Notes: generated by a model not told the origin, from the sequence alone. DNA of 6,182 nucleotides from Negativicutes bacterium (GCA_031292035.1 JARLHX010000285.1:1-6182), one strand, 5' to 3'. Shown: positions 1 through 4,702, counted from the first letter of the stretch. Program-made: numbers and translations.

Positions 1-111
1 CGGCGACTTGTTGAAACCTATATTGCTTTTTATCACAACGAACGTTTCCAAAAAGGCTTAAACGAAATGACGCCTGCAGAATACAGGCGCCACTACTACT
101 GTTCTTTTTAA
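1..111 (+). CDS. IS3-family transposase OrfB, C-terminal fragment (cut by window edge)
   Basis: Only the last 36 codons are in the window. The reading frame encodes YIAFYHNERFQKGLNEMTPA followed by EYRRH, the hallmark C-terminal segment of the DDE integrase core (rve domain) of IS3-family OrfB transposases, where 'Y...YN.ER.....L.GLSP.EYR' is conserved. The last catalytic Glu of the DDE triad would lie just upstream, outside the window. The product would catalyse excision and insertion of the element, normally as an OrfAB fusion made by programmed frameshifting. The stop (TAA) lies immediately before the probable terminal repeat, as is usual. Whether the full element is intact cannot be seen. 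Confidence 0.85.
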   Translation, partial: RRLVETYIAFYHNERFQKGLNEMTPAEYRRHYYCSF

Positions 112-131
112 CTGTCCGTTTTGGGGTTACA
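1..131 (+). mobile_element. Right end of an IS3-family insertion sequence
   Basis: This is the last part of an insertion sequence that enters from the left edge. It consists of the C-terminus of an IS3-type transposase followed directly, from about 112 to 131, by a sequence of the form CTGTCC-T-tract-GGGG-TTACA. That resembles the terminal inverted repeat of IS150-type members of the IS3 family, which end in 5'-TG...CA-3'. The left copy of the repeat and the target-site duplication lie outside the window, so the exact boundary (about 131-134) is an inference. Confidence 0.7.
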
Positions 132-166
132 GTCTCAAGGCTCTTTTTTTTGGTGCTATAACAGGG

Positions 167-1336
167 TCAGGCGCCGCGAAAAACATCGGCGGGTTTATCG
201 CCCTGCCGCAAGGTCACCTCATTGATGTATTCGAGAACAGTGGCCGCTATGCGATCCGCGCCGCCGGCATCGGCCGCTCCCCGGCCAGCCGCCGCCTGCT
301 CCGGAGCTACCTGGCTCATTCGGTTGATGATAGCGCAGGCCTCCTCCGGCGAAGGGCAGTAGCAGCCCAACTGATTTTTTTGGATATAGTCGATATTGCC
401 GCTCTCCTGAATACCGACAGCCTCGGTAATAATGAGCGGCCGTCCTGTCGCGATCCCTTCCATGATCGTCCCCGGGCCGGCTTTGGACACAATCACGTCA
501 CTGGCGGTCATCAGCGTTTCCATATTGTCGACAAATCCGTACACCTTGATCCGCTCGTTGTCCGTGCTCTGCCGCCGCAGTTCGCTATAGAGCTGCTTGT
601 TGTTTCCTGTCACGACCAGTAGCTGCTTGTCACGGCATTTTTCCACAAGGGTGGATATCCACTGGTTCATATTTCCGGCGCCCACACCGCCGCTGGTGAA
701 TAACACCGTGAAGCGCTCCGGATCGAGCCCGAGATCCCGGCGGGCCTGGAGCCTCGTCGAACGGCCGTTGGTAAACTTAGGATGCACTGGAAAACCGGTA
801 TGGATGATCCTGCTGTCGGGAACACCATATTTTTTCACGGATTCATAGGCATCCCTGGTCGGAACAAGGTAGAGATCGGCGCCCGGGGTCGCCCACGAGG
901 CGTGGATGGTGACAAGGTCGGTTACTACCGTAATGATCGGCCAGGTGGCGCCAGATTTCAAACGGGCCTGCTGGAGCAGGCCGATAACCAGGGGATGGAC
1001 GGCAACCACAGCATCCGGTCGGCTGTTGGCCAATTGCTCTTCAATACGACGGCCGGAACGAAAGAAAACCATTCGGGTCAGCGCTTTGATCCGGTCGACA
1101 CTGTTCGTCTTGCGAAAAAAGAAATTGTTCAGCCAAAGCACATTCTTGGAACAATAATCGTAGATTTCGGGTGCCTGCCGCAGTAGGGGAAAATCGGTGA
1201 CCCTGAGCAGGTCGATAATCGGGCACGATACATTCTTGTAACTGTCAAGGGCGGCGATGATCGCCGCCGCCCCGCTGCGATGTCCGCCTCCCGTATCAGA
1301 TTTGGCAAAGACGATATTCCTTGAAGTCGCTGACAC
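167..1336 (-). CDS. MGDG synthase/UgtP-type glycosyltransferase (GT28-like)
   Basis: Probable membrane-associated glycosyltransferase that moves a sugar from a UDP-sugar to diacylglycerol or a related lipid. Chosen start: GTG at 1336, giving 389 aa, with GAGGG seven bases upstream. Visible motifs in this numbering are the N-terminal glycine loop GGGHRS at 16-21 (typical of the MGDG_synth domain), VHPL at 113-116, DLVTIHASW at 140-148, the start of the donor domain FTSGGVGAGN at 213-222, GFVDNM at 267-272, and the UDP-sugar-binding signature SKAGPGTIMEG at 284-294 followed by QESGN at 310-314. Length and domain order fit the MGDG synthase / processive diacylglycerol glucosyltransferase family. 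Sugar and acceptor cannot be told from sequence. The frame stays open to a TTG at 1441 (424 aa), but a perfect TATAAT lies inside that extension and the extra 35 residues precede the family's normal N-terminus. No terminator is visible before the IS end. Confidence 0.88.
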   Translation of the reverse strand: MSATSRNIVFAKSDTGGGHRSGAAAIIAALDSYKNVSCPIIDLLRVTDFPLLRQAPEIYDYCSKNVLWLNNFFFRKTNSVDRIKALTRMVFFRSGRRIEEQLANSRPDAVVAVHPLVIGLLQQARLKSGATWPIITVVTDLVTIHASWATPGADLYLVPTRDAYESVKKYGVPDSRIIHTGFPVHPKFTNGRSTRLQARRDLGLDPERFTVLFTSGGVGAGNMNQWISTLVEKCRDKQLLVVTGNNKQLYSELRRQSTDNERIKVYGFVDNMETLMTASDVIVSKAGPGTIMEGIATGRPLIITEAVGIQESGNIDYIQKNQLGCYCPSPEEACAIINRMSQVAPEQAAAGRGAADAGGADRIAATVLEYINEVTLRQGDKPADVFRGA

Positions 1337-1343
1337 CAGACAT

Positions 1344-1348
1344 CCCTC
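1344..1348 (-). promoter_or_regulatory. Ribosome binding site deciding the GTG start of the glycosyltransferase
   Basis: On the minus strand GAGGG lies seven bases before the GTG at 1336. The more distal in-frame TTG at 1441 has no comparable purine tract upstream. This favours the shorter 389-aa product. Confidence 0.55.
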
Positions 1349-1405
1349 ACTTCTGTTGTTTTTGGCCTGCTGAGCGGCCGGTATAACACCTTCTCTATCA
1401 AGATC

Positions 1406-1411
1406 ATTATA
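1406..1411 (-). promoter_or_regulatory. Consensus -10 box upstream of the glycosyltransferase
   Basis: A perfect TATAAT on the minus strand is preceded by a T-rich stretch. No good -35 box is found 16-18 bases upstream, so the promoter call rests on the -10 alone. Transcription would start near 1399, leaving a leader of about 60 bases before the GTG start. Confidence 0.4.
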
Positions 1412-1475
1412 TAAAAAAAGACCCCGGCGGATTGTTAACAACTGGTAAATATCACGTTAAATTGCTGCCGGCCGC

Positions 1476-1518
1476 AAAAAAAGCCTGACCCCTTGTCTTT
1501 AGACGGGGTCAGGCTTTT
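1476..1518 (-). terminator. Bidirectional rho-independent terminator after the MBL-fold gene
   Basis: AAGCCTGACCCC (1481-1492) pairs with GGGGTCAGGCTT (1505-1516). GTCT (1495-1498) pairs with AGAC (1501-1504) at the top, leaving a two-base bulge and a short loop. Read on the minus strand, the stem is followed by seven T residues (A at 1476-1482 on the plus strand), so it mainly ends the metallo-beta-lactamase-fold gene. Four T follow on the plus strand. Confidence 0.85.
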
Positions 1519-1540
1519 CGTTGAGCCAGGCCGGGAAAGC

Positions 1541-2284
1541 TCAGGCCGGATTCAGGGTTGCCGCAAGCTTGGCGATGCTGTCAGCCGCGCTGGGGCCATA
1601 CACTCCGCCATGGTAACAAGCCACATATTCAATGTCGAGACCTGATAATTTCTTCAGCGACGCCAGCGCCAGCGGCATATCCGGAGTGTGGATATCGGCC
1701 GGGCCGACCAGTTCGCCGTTTTCCACCCGCAGCTCATCGCCGGCGACCAGCAGGCGGTGGGACGGCAGAAACAGGCAGATATGGCCGGGTGTGTGGCCGG
1801 GTGTGTGGATTACCCTTATTCCGCCATGGAAGGGCAGTGTCTCTGAGTCGGTCACCGTCCGGTCCACCCTGCCTGTGGGCAGCTTGGCGAACACCGCGGC
1901 AGCCTGGGACCGGAAACGGTCAGGTATTGTCGCCAGCCGGGCGGCAATCCGATCAGGCGTCATTTTAATATTTGCCTGCGTACCTTCGATGTAAGGTTTC
2001 TCCTCGCTGTGGGCGTAGACCAGGACATCTTCGCCGCGCAGCTTTTGGATATCCGACAGAGCTCCGATGTGATCCCAGTCATAGTGGGTGACGATAATTC
2101 GCCGCAGCCGGTCGAAGGGAACACCGGTCTTTTCGACAGCCTCCCTTAACTGGGAGAAATAACCCGGGAAGCCCGCGTCGATAAGGGTTGCCTCCTGTTC
2201 ATCGGCAATCAGCACCGGGTTGATGTTTACCGTCGTACCGAACATGTCGATATCCAGTCGCAGATAATGGATGGTAGAGTTCAT
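1541..2284 (-). CDS. Metallo-beta-lactamase-fold hydrolase
   Basis: A 247-aa cytosolic hydrolase of the metallo-beta-lactamase superfamily (no signal peptide). The metal-ligand motifs are in order: H67-Y-D69-W-D71-H72 (THYDWDHIG), the HTPGHTPGH segment with H164, D183 in AGDEL, and H225 in CYHGG. The second His of the classical HxHxDH motif is Asp here, a variant I recall from several MBL-fold subgroups, so the protein is probably still metal-binding. The segment DAGFPGY near residue 37 is also typical. Substrate cannot be assigned: hydroxyacylglutathione-hydrolase-like, lactonase-like and thioesterase-like roles all remain open. The gene has its own promoter (2340-2367) and terminator (1476-1518), so it is probably monocistronic. 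Its Shine-Dalgarno is 26 bases from the ATG with a hairpin between. No in-frame ATG, GTG or TTG lies nearer the Shine-Dalgarno. Confidence 0.9.
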   Translation of the reverse strand: MNSTIHYLRLDIDMFGTTVNINPVLIADEQEATLIDAGFPGYFSQLREAVEKTGVPFDRLRRIIVTHYDWDHIGALSDIQKLRGEDVLVYAHSEEKPYIEGTQANIKMTPDRIAARLATIPDRFRSQAAAVFAKLPTGRVDRTVTDSETLPFHGGIRVIHTPGHTPGHICLFLPSHRLLVAGDELRVENGELVGPADIHTPDMPLALASLKKLSGLDIEYVACYHGGVYGPSAADSIAKLAATLNPA

Positions 2285-2318
2285 GTAGCACAGAGCCTGG
2301 GCTCTGCTGCACCTCCTT
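2285..2318 (-). promoter_or_regulatory. Distant Shine-Dalgarno with a hairpin before the MBL-fold start codon
   Basis: On the minus strand a perfect AAGGAGGT (plus 2311-2318) lies 26 bases before the ATG at 2284, far beyond the usual 5-9. The spacer contains CAGAGCC and GGCTCTG as inverted repeats (plus 2291-2297 and 2300-2306). A further GCA/TGC pair extends the stem past a one-base bulge. Folding would bring the Shine-Dalgarno to about ten bases or fewer from the ATG. That the hairpin makes the site functional is an inference. Confidence 0.6.
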
Positions 2319-2339
2319 GCGCATAAGTATCTGGAGATA

Positions 2340-2367
2340 ATTATAGCATATGCGCTATGTCAGGCAA
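2340..2367 (-). promoter_or_regulatory. Promoter of the MBL-fold gene (extended -10)
   Basis: On the minus strand TATAAT (plus 2340-2345) is preceded by TGC, giving an extended -10. TTGCCT (plus 2362-2367) is a fair -35 with a 16-base spacer. The imperfect palindrome ATAGCATATGCGCTAT (2343-2358) overlaps the -10 and could be an operator. The 14 bases at 2339-2352 recur in the promoter at 3417-3430. Confidence 0.6.
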
Positions 2368-2436
2368 CTATCGGCATTTTTTTACCAGCCCCCGCATATA
2401 CTGGTTTTGTGCTGCAAAAAAGAGGAGATGAGTCCA

Positions 2437-2628
2437 ATGAGCTACCGTGAAGCCTTCAAAAGGTCTGTTGTCAGAGCGGTTATCCGCCGGGTGGGGGTGC
2501 CGTCAGACAAGGCGTATGATATGGTGGAAGGATCGACCCTTGGGGCGCTGATGGAAAATAATGCCCCCTATATTCTGTTTAAAGGCGCTGAATACTGGGC
2601 TGAAAAAATCCAGTCAGGGACGATGTAA
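2437..2628 (+). CDS. Small hypothetical protein, 63 aa
   Basis: I do not recognise this protein. It begins MSYREAFKRS and is predicted mostly helical, with a basic N-terminal half (REAFKRSVVRAVIRRVG) and a more acidic and aromatic C-terminal half ending in WAEKIQSGTM. There is no signal peptide or membrane segment. The start was chosen because AGAGGAG (2421-2427) lies nine bases upstream. An ATG at 2428 overlaps that site, and the frame is open further upstream to 2350 without a ribosome binding site. It is transcribed divergently from the MBL-fold gene. A TATACT at 2397-2402 could be its -10 but has no convincing -35. Followed by a weak hairpin only. Confidence 0.7.
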   Translation: MSYREAFKRSVVRAVIRRVGVPSDKAYDMVEGSTLGALMENNAPYILFKGAEYWAEKIQSGTM

Positions 2629-2816
2629 CTTCAGGTCCTTTTCGGCTTTTCGGGTGTTAAAGGAGCCCGGAAGGCCTCCGGCGCCACTGGTTCAAGCTAA
2701 CGTCGCAGCAGTGGCGGATCAAAGCAGACAACCAAGGCAGGAAACCTACCGGAAGGTGTCGAAAAAACGAACGGATACAATGGCCTTAATACATGAAACG
2801 CAGCAAGAGGTGCAAT
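2629..2816 (+). other. 188-base intergenic stretch with a stem-loop
   Basis: No gene is evident here. A weak TCCTTT...AAAGGA inverted repeat occurs around 2638-2673. A longer-looped stem GCCACTG (2683-2689) / CAGTGGC (2709-2715) follows. The stretch could be a structured leader of the 69-aa gene, but it matches no riboswitch consensus that I recognise. Confidence 0.3.
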
Positions 2817-3026
2817 ATGGTCAAACTAATCGTTACCCGTTCGCTTTCTACCGCGATGACAAAGGAGAAAGTAAGTCAGGTCGCCGACGAAGCTGGGGTT
2901 AACCTCGTTCACGTCGAAACAAAAATGGCCGGGAAGGGCAAGTGGCTCAACGACTTTGAGGTGTCCGGCCCGCCCGGCCGGGTCGATGGCTTTTTTTCAC
3001 GGATCGAAGATTTGCGGACAGACTAA
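2817..3026 (+). CDS. Small hypothetical protein, 69 aa
   Basis: Not recognised. The product starts MVKLIVTRSL. It has an apparent beta-alpha-beta-beta-alpha pattern: a short hydrophobic strand, a helix around residues 14-27 (TKEKVSQVADEAG), a strand NLVHVETK, a GKGKW turn, a strand NDFEVSG and a final helix around RVDGFFSRIEDL. This is reminiscent of small ferredoxin-like or ACT-like folds, but that is a guess from pattern only. No membrane segment. The ATG at 2817 was chosen because AAGAGGTG (2805-2812) sits four bases upstream; an in-frame ATG at 2793 has no such site. The gene ends just before a terminator at 3035-3079. Confidence 0.68.
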   Translation: MVKLIVTRSLSTAMTKEKVSQVADEAGVNLVHVETKMAGKGKWLNDFEVSGPPGRVDGFFSRIEDLRTD

Positions 3027-3034
3027 AAAAGACG

Positions 3035-3079
3035 AAAAAAAGATCGCTTCAGTACTTTTTCGGTACAGAAGCGATCTTT
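3035..3079. terminator. Bidirectional terminator between convergent small genes
   Basis: AAAGATCGCTTC (3039-3050) pairs with GAAGCGATCTTT (3068-3079), and GTAC (3052-3055) pairs with GTAC (3063-3066) after an A-A mismatch; the loop is T-rich. Seven A at 3035-3041 give a good T-tract on the minus strand, ending the 72-aa gene. On the plus strand only TTTC follows, so it is a weaker terminator for the 69-aa gene. Confidence 0.8.
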
Positions 3080-3088
3080 CCACAGTAT

Positions 3089-3098
3089 GTAACTAAAC
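3089..3098. repeat. Left copy of 10-bp inverted repeat flanking the 72-aa gene
   Basis: GTAACTAAAC here is exactly complementary to GTTTAGTTAC at 3394-3403. Reading inward from each end, both copies continue with one variable base and then CC. The pair brackets a 315-bp unit that holds the minus-strand gene 3145-3363. No target duplication is apparent. Confidence 0.4.
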
Positions 3099-3144
3099 GC
3101 CCGGATTCACGAAAGGTCACTCAAGTCACCACCACTATCTATTA

Positions 3145-3363
3145 TCAATCATCGTAGATTGGAATCAAAGCAAACCAGATATCTTCTTTTTTCTTGCGGC
3201 TCATCAATCGGTTATACCGCTGCATGGCCTGGCGCAGACTTCCAAATCTCTTTGTCATCGTTATTCGGCCGAAACGTACATAAACACCCCATGATCTACC
3301 TATAGCAAATCCCCTTTCTTGTTGCTCAGCCCGGGTTGACGCCCCTGCCACGCCGGGAGGCAC
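3145..3363 (-). CDS. Small hypothetical protein, up to 72 aa
   Basis: Not recognised. The confident part is residues 22-72: a strand-like SWGVYVRFGRITMTKRF, an amphipathic helix SLRQAMQRYNRLMSRKKKE and a final strand IWFALIPIYDD. That is a compact, basic beta-beta-alpha-beta pattern without membrane segment. The start is uncertain. GTG at 3363 has AAGGA eight bases upstream. A second purine tract, AAAGGGG (plus 3311-3317), lies further in, seven bases before an in-frame ATA. The N-terminal 20 codons are GC-rich and low in recognisable structure, so they may be partly leader. A promoter with an extended -10 (3417-3430) and a terminator (3035-3079) in the same orientation support a real, monocistronic gene. 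Confidence 0.6.
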   Translation of the reverse strand: MPPGVAGASTRAEQQERGFAIGRSWGVYVRFGRITMTKRFGSLRQAMQRYNRLMSRKKKEDIWFALIPIYDD

Positions 3364-3393
3364 TCTTACGGTCCTTGTTTCCTCAGAAGTGGT

Positions 3394-3403
3394 GTTTAGT
3401 TAC
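3394..3403. repeat. Right copy of 10-bp inverted repeat flanking the 72-aa gene
   Basis: GTTTAGTTAC is the exact complement of the copy at 3089-3098. It lies in the transcribed leader of the 72-aa gene, between the -10 box and the start, while the other copy lies between the gene and its terminator. The two could therefore pair in the RNA or mark a mobilised unit. Confidence 0.4.
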
Positions 3404-3416
3404 CCCTGCTTGGGTC

Positions 3417-3430
3417 AATTATAGCATATG
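3417..3430 (-). promoter_or_regulatory. Promoter of the 72-aa gene (extended -10)
   Basis: Minus-strand CATATGCTATAATT carries TG-C-TATAAT, an extended -10 (TATAAT at plus 3418-3423). No clear -35 is seen upstream, which extended -10 promoters tolerate. The same 14 bases occur at the MBL-fold promoter (2339-2352). Transcription would begin near 3411, giving a leader of about 48 bases. Confidence 0.5.
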
Positions 3431-3791
3431 AATTAACATAATGTCGTAATATTCGCAAAATACCTGGCTGAAAATTATTGCCATAATATCCAGCCGCCCG
3501 GTTCAGCCCTGATCTGTGAAACCAGAGGAACGTCTGCGATTTTCGCACCGGTGGTTTCAAACTGCGGTGGCTATACTGAGACGCGTGTCGAAAAATAAAG
3601 GAGTAGTTGATTTGCGGTATCTGTTCCGCGTTTTTTAGCAGGAAAAACCCCACCGCCCCGCTATGATGCTGAAGGAACGACACCGTCCGCCGCCGGTTGT
3701 TGTTCTTTGTTTATTTGTCCGGGCGCTGCGTTGAGGCGGACACTGCCGCCGCGGGACGCAAAAAAAGGGGGATTTTGTTTTAAAAAAGAAG
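3431..3791. other. About 360 bases without a supported gene; nested hairpins
   Basis: No reading frame here has a ribosome binding site and a sensible protein. The clearest structure is an outer stem TGAAACCA (3517-3524) / TGGTTTCA (3552-3559) enclosing an inner hairpin TGCGA (3535-3539) / TCGCA (3543-3547). AAAGGAG at 3597-3603 precedes only an eight-codon TTG-started frame, whose 3' part is GCGG...CCGC followed by six T, a weak terminator-like element ending near 3636. GTCCGCC (3685-3691) and GGCGGAC (3735-3741) are inverted repeats. A small RNA or attenuated leader is possible, but no convincing promoter starts it. Confidence 0.3.
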
Positions 3792-3820
3792 TTGAAATCG
3801 TCATGGTTCGACTTTATATA
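3792..3820 (+). promoter_or_regulatory. Sigma-A-type promoter of the 92-aa/62-aa operon
   Basis: TTGAAA (3792-3797) and TATATA (3815-3820) are separated by exactly 17 bases, with AT-rich sequence around and an A-rich run just upstream. Transcription would start near 3828, giving an AT-rich leader of about 70 bases before the ATG at 3897. Confidence 0.65.
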
Positions 3821-3896
3821 TTCTGGAAAAAACGATAAATGTATTATATTATTAAAGAAAAACAGAATATGTTGCGAATAAATGGAGGCGTATCGG

Positions 3897-4175
3897 ATGG
3901 ATAAGTTTCGTGTCGAGCAACTTCGCAAAGCCAACGAAGTACCCTTCAAGGTGGTAGACTGGCTGGAGCACTTGACGCCTGTTGTGGTTCACGATGAATG
4001 GGGGACCATGTACCGGGGCTGTGTTCTGGCCCAGGATTGCTATGGGACATACGCCGCGGTCGTCGGCACCACCGACCGGCTGCTCCGAACGCACAACGAC
4101 GTTTCCCCCGACGACACGCCCTATCGGATACTAAAAATAGAGAAACGCATCACCGCTTTTATGAGAAAACACTGA
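3897..4175 (+). CDS. Small hypothetical protein, 92 aa
   Basis: Not recognised. It begins MDKFRVEQLRKANEV, contains a hydrophobic, strand-rich middle (TPVVVHDEWGTMYRGCVLA, then TYAAVVGTTDRLL) and ends with the basic segment RILKIEKRITAFMRKH. No signal peptide, membrane helix or metal-binding motif; two cysteines, in GCVLAQDC, lie seven residues apart. The ATG at 3897 was chosen because GGAGG (3884-3888) sits eight bases upstream; an in-frame ATG at 3882 overlaps that site. A good promoter (3792-3820) precedes it. It is the first gene of a two-gene unit, with 53 bases to the next start and no terminator between. Confidence 0.72.
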   Translation: MDKFRVEQLRKANEVPFKVVDWLEHLTPVVVHDEWGTMYRGCVLAQDCYGTYAAVVGTTDRLLRTHNDVSPDDTPYRILKIEKRITAFMRKH

Positions 4176-4228
4176 AATTCCGCTATAGCCGAACCGGACG
4201 AGGTAAACCCGCTGAGGAGGTGTAAGTC

Positions 4229-4417
4229 ATGGTAAGAAATCATTCTGATTATCAGGTTAACTGTAATGCCCTGCCGCTGCCTGCTAAATTGGGATCTGAG
4301 ACGATATATCTGGACTTGCGCGGTAACAGGGTTGCCAAGGCAGAGGCAAGGAAAGTGATGACCATTTACCGCGACCCTGAATGCAAAGCTACCCGCATTA
4401 CTCTCGCATTTTTGTAA
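4229..4417 (+). CDS. Small hypothetical protein, 62 aa
   Basis: Not recognised. It begins MVRNHSDYQVNCNALPLPAK and looks beta-rich (ETIYLDLRG, KVMTIYRD, TRITLAFL) with a short helix RVAKAEARK between. It is basic, with two cysteines and no membrane segment. The start is secure: GAGGAGGTG lies about seven to eight bases upstream, the strongest ribosome binding site in the window. It follows the 92-aa gene in the same orientation with no terminator between and ends six bases before the large terminator palindrome, so the two genes probably form an operon. Confidence 0.72.
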   Translation: MVRNHSDYQVNCNALPLPAKLGSETIYLDLRGNRVAKAEARKVMTIYRDPECKATRITLAFL

Positions 4418-4422
4418 TCATA

Positions 4423-4476
4423 CAGGAACATAGAACAAAAAAACGCCGTCAGGCGTTTTTTTGTTCTATGTTCCTG
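4423..4476. terminator. Perfect 25-bp inverted repeat acting as terminator
   Basis: CAGGAACATAGAACA-A-tract-CGCC (4423-4447) is perfectly complementary to 4452-4476 around a GTCA loop. The inner AACGCC-GTCA-GGCG followed by seven T is a normal rho-independent terminator in either orientation. The extra 12 perfectly paired bases beyond the A/T tracts are much more than termination needs. It ends the 92-aa/62-aa operon. Confidence 0.85.
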
Positions 4477-4479
4477 GGT

Positions 4480-4557
4480 AGCCCGGGCCGCTTCGATGGC
4501 GGCGTTTAAACTCAATAGGTTCGTCTGTTTCGCCACTCGCCTGATGATGGCAGGAAA
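4480..4557 (-). pseudogene. Remnant of a methyl-accepting chemotaxis protein signalling tip
   Basis: The minus-strand frame encodes FPAIIRRVAKQTNLLSLNAA followed by IEAARA. QTNLLSLNAAIEAARA is the near-invariant hairpin tip of the cytoplasmic signalling domain of chemoreceptors, where CheA and CheW bind. Only about 26 residues remain. The frame leaves the family consensus right at the edge of the 4423-4476 palindrome, where a receptor would continue with GE and GRGFAVVA. The upstream side has no helical receptor stalk. I read this as a fragment left after a deletion or rearrangement. The surrounding 84-codon open frame is not a credible gene: it starts at a TTG without a ribosome binding site and runs through the terminator into the 62-aa gene. 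Confidence 0.75.
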
Positions 4558-4687
4558 ATCGGCGTGAGGCTGAGCGGCCCAGCTAGCTGCATATCTTACA
4601 AAAAATGGCCTGTCGGACAACGAACCCTAAGGCCGTTCTGTTTGCTGTTTCGACATGATACGTCATGGTTTTCTCGCAAAAATCATG

Positions 4688-4693
4688 TATAAT
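4688..4693 (+). promoter_or_regulatory. -10 box upstream of the exported 142-aa protein
   Basis: A perfect TATAAT lies about 75 bases before the ATG at 4766. The -35 region is poor. A short inverted repeat CATGA (4654-4658) / TCATG (4663-4667) occupies that place and could be an activator or repressor site. Confidence 0.45.
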
Positions 4694-4702
4694 AAAACCA
4701 GG

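Noticed and set aside
782..1186. Plus-strand ORFs antisense to the glycosyltransferase
   Set aside because: They are shadows of the well-supported minus-strand gene and lack ribosome binding sites and recognisable motifs.
1337..1441. Extended glycosyltransferase N-terminus starting at TTG 1441
   Set aside because: It lacks a ribosome binding site, contains a perfect -10 box, and adds 35 residues before the usual family N-terminus.
2683..2715. GCCACTG stem as a cobalamin riboswitch fragment
   Set aside because: The remaining conserved blocks of the B12 motif are not present around it.
3566..3577. TATACT at 3572-3577 as a promoter -10
   Set aside because: No -35-like sequence 16-18 bases upstream and no TGn extension.
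3612..3638. Eight-codon TTG-started peptide after AAAGGAG
   Set aside because: Too short, with a non-ATG start and no promoter or conservation evidence; the sequence is equally a weak hairpin with a T-tract.
3753..3762. GGGACGCAAA, resembling a conserved part of the c-di-GMP-I (GEMM) riboswitch
   Set aside because: The partner element with GCAAACC and the second stem with its tetraloop receptor are missing nearby, and the following bases are a plain A/G tract.
4366..4620. 84-aa minus-strand ORF containing the chemoreceptor tip, as an intact gene
   Set aside because: It starts at TTG with no ribosome binding site, runs through a terminator palindrome and into the antisense of the 62-aa gene; only the 26-residue tip is receptor-like.
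4580..4640. GGCCT/AGGCC stem followed by T-tract on the minus strand as a terminator
   Set aside because: Only five base pairs with a loop of about twenty bases, and no gene in that orientation upstream.
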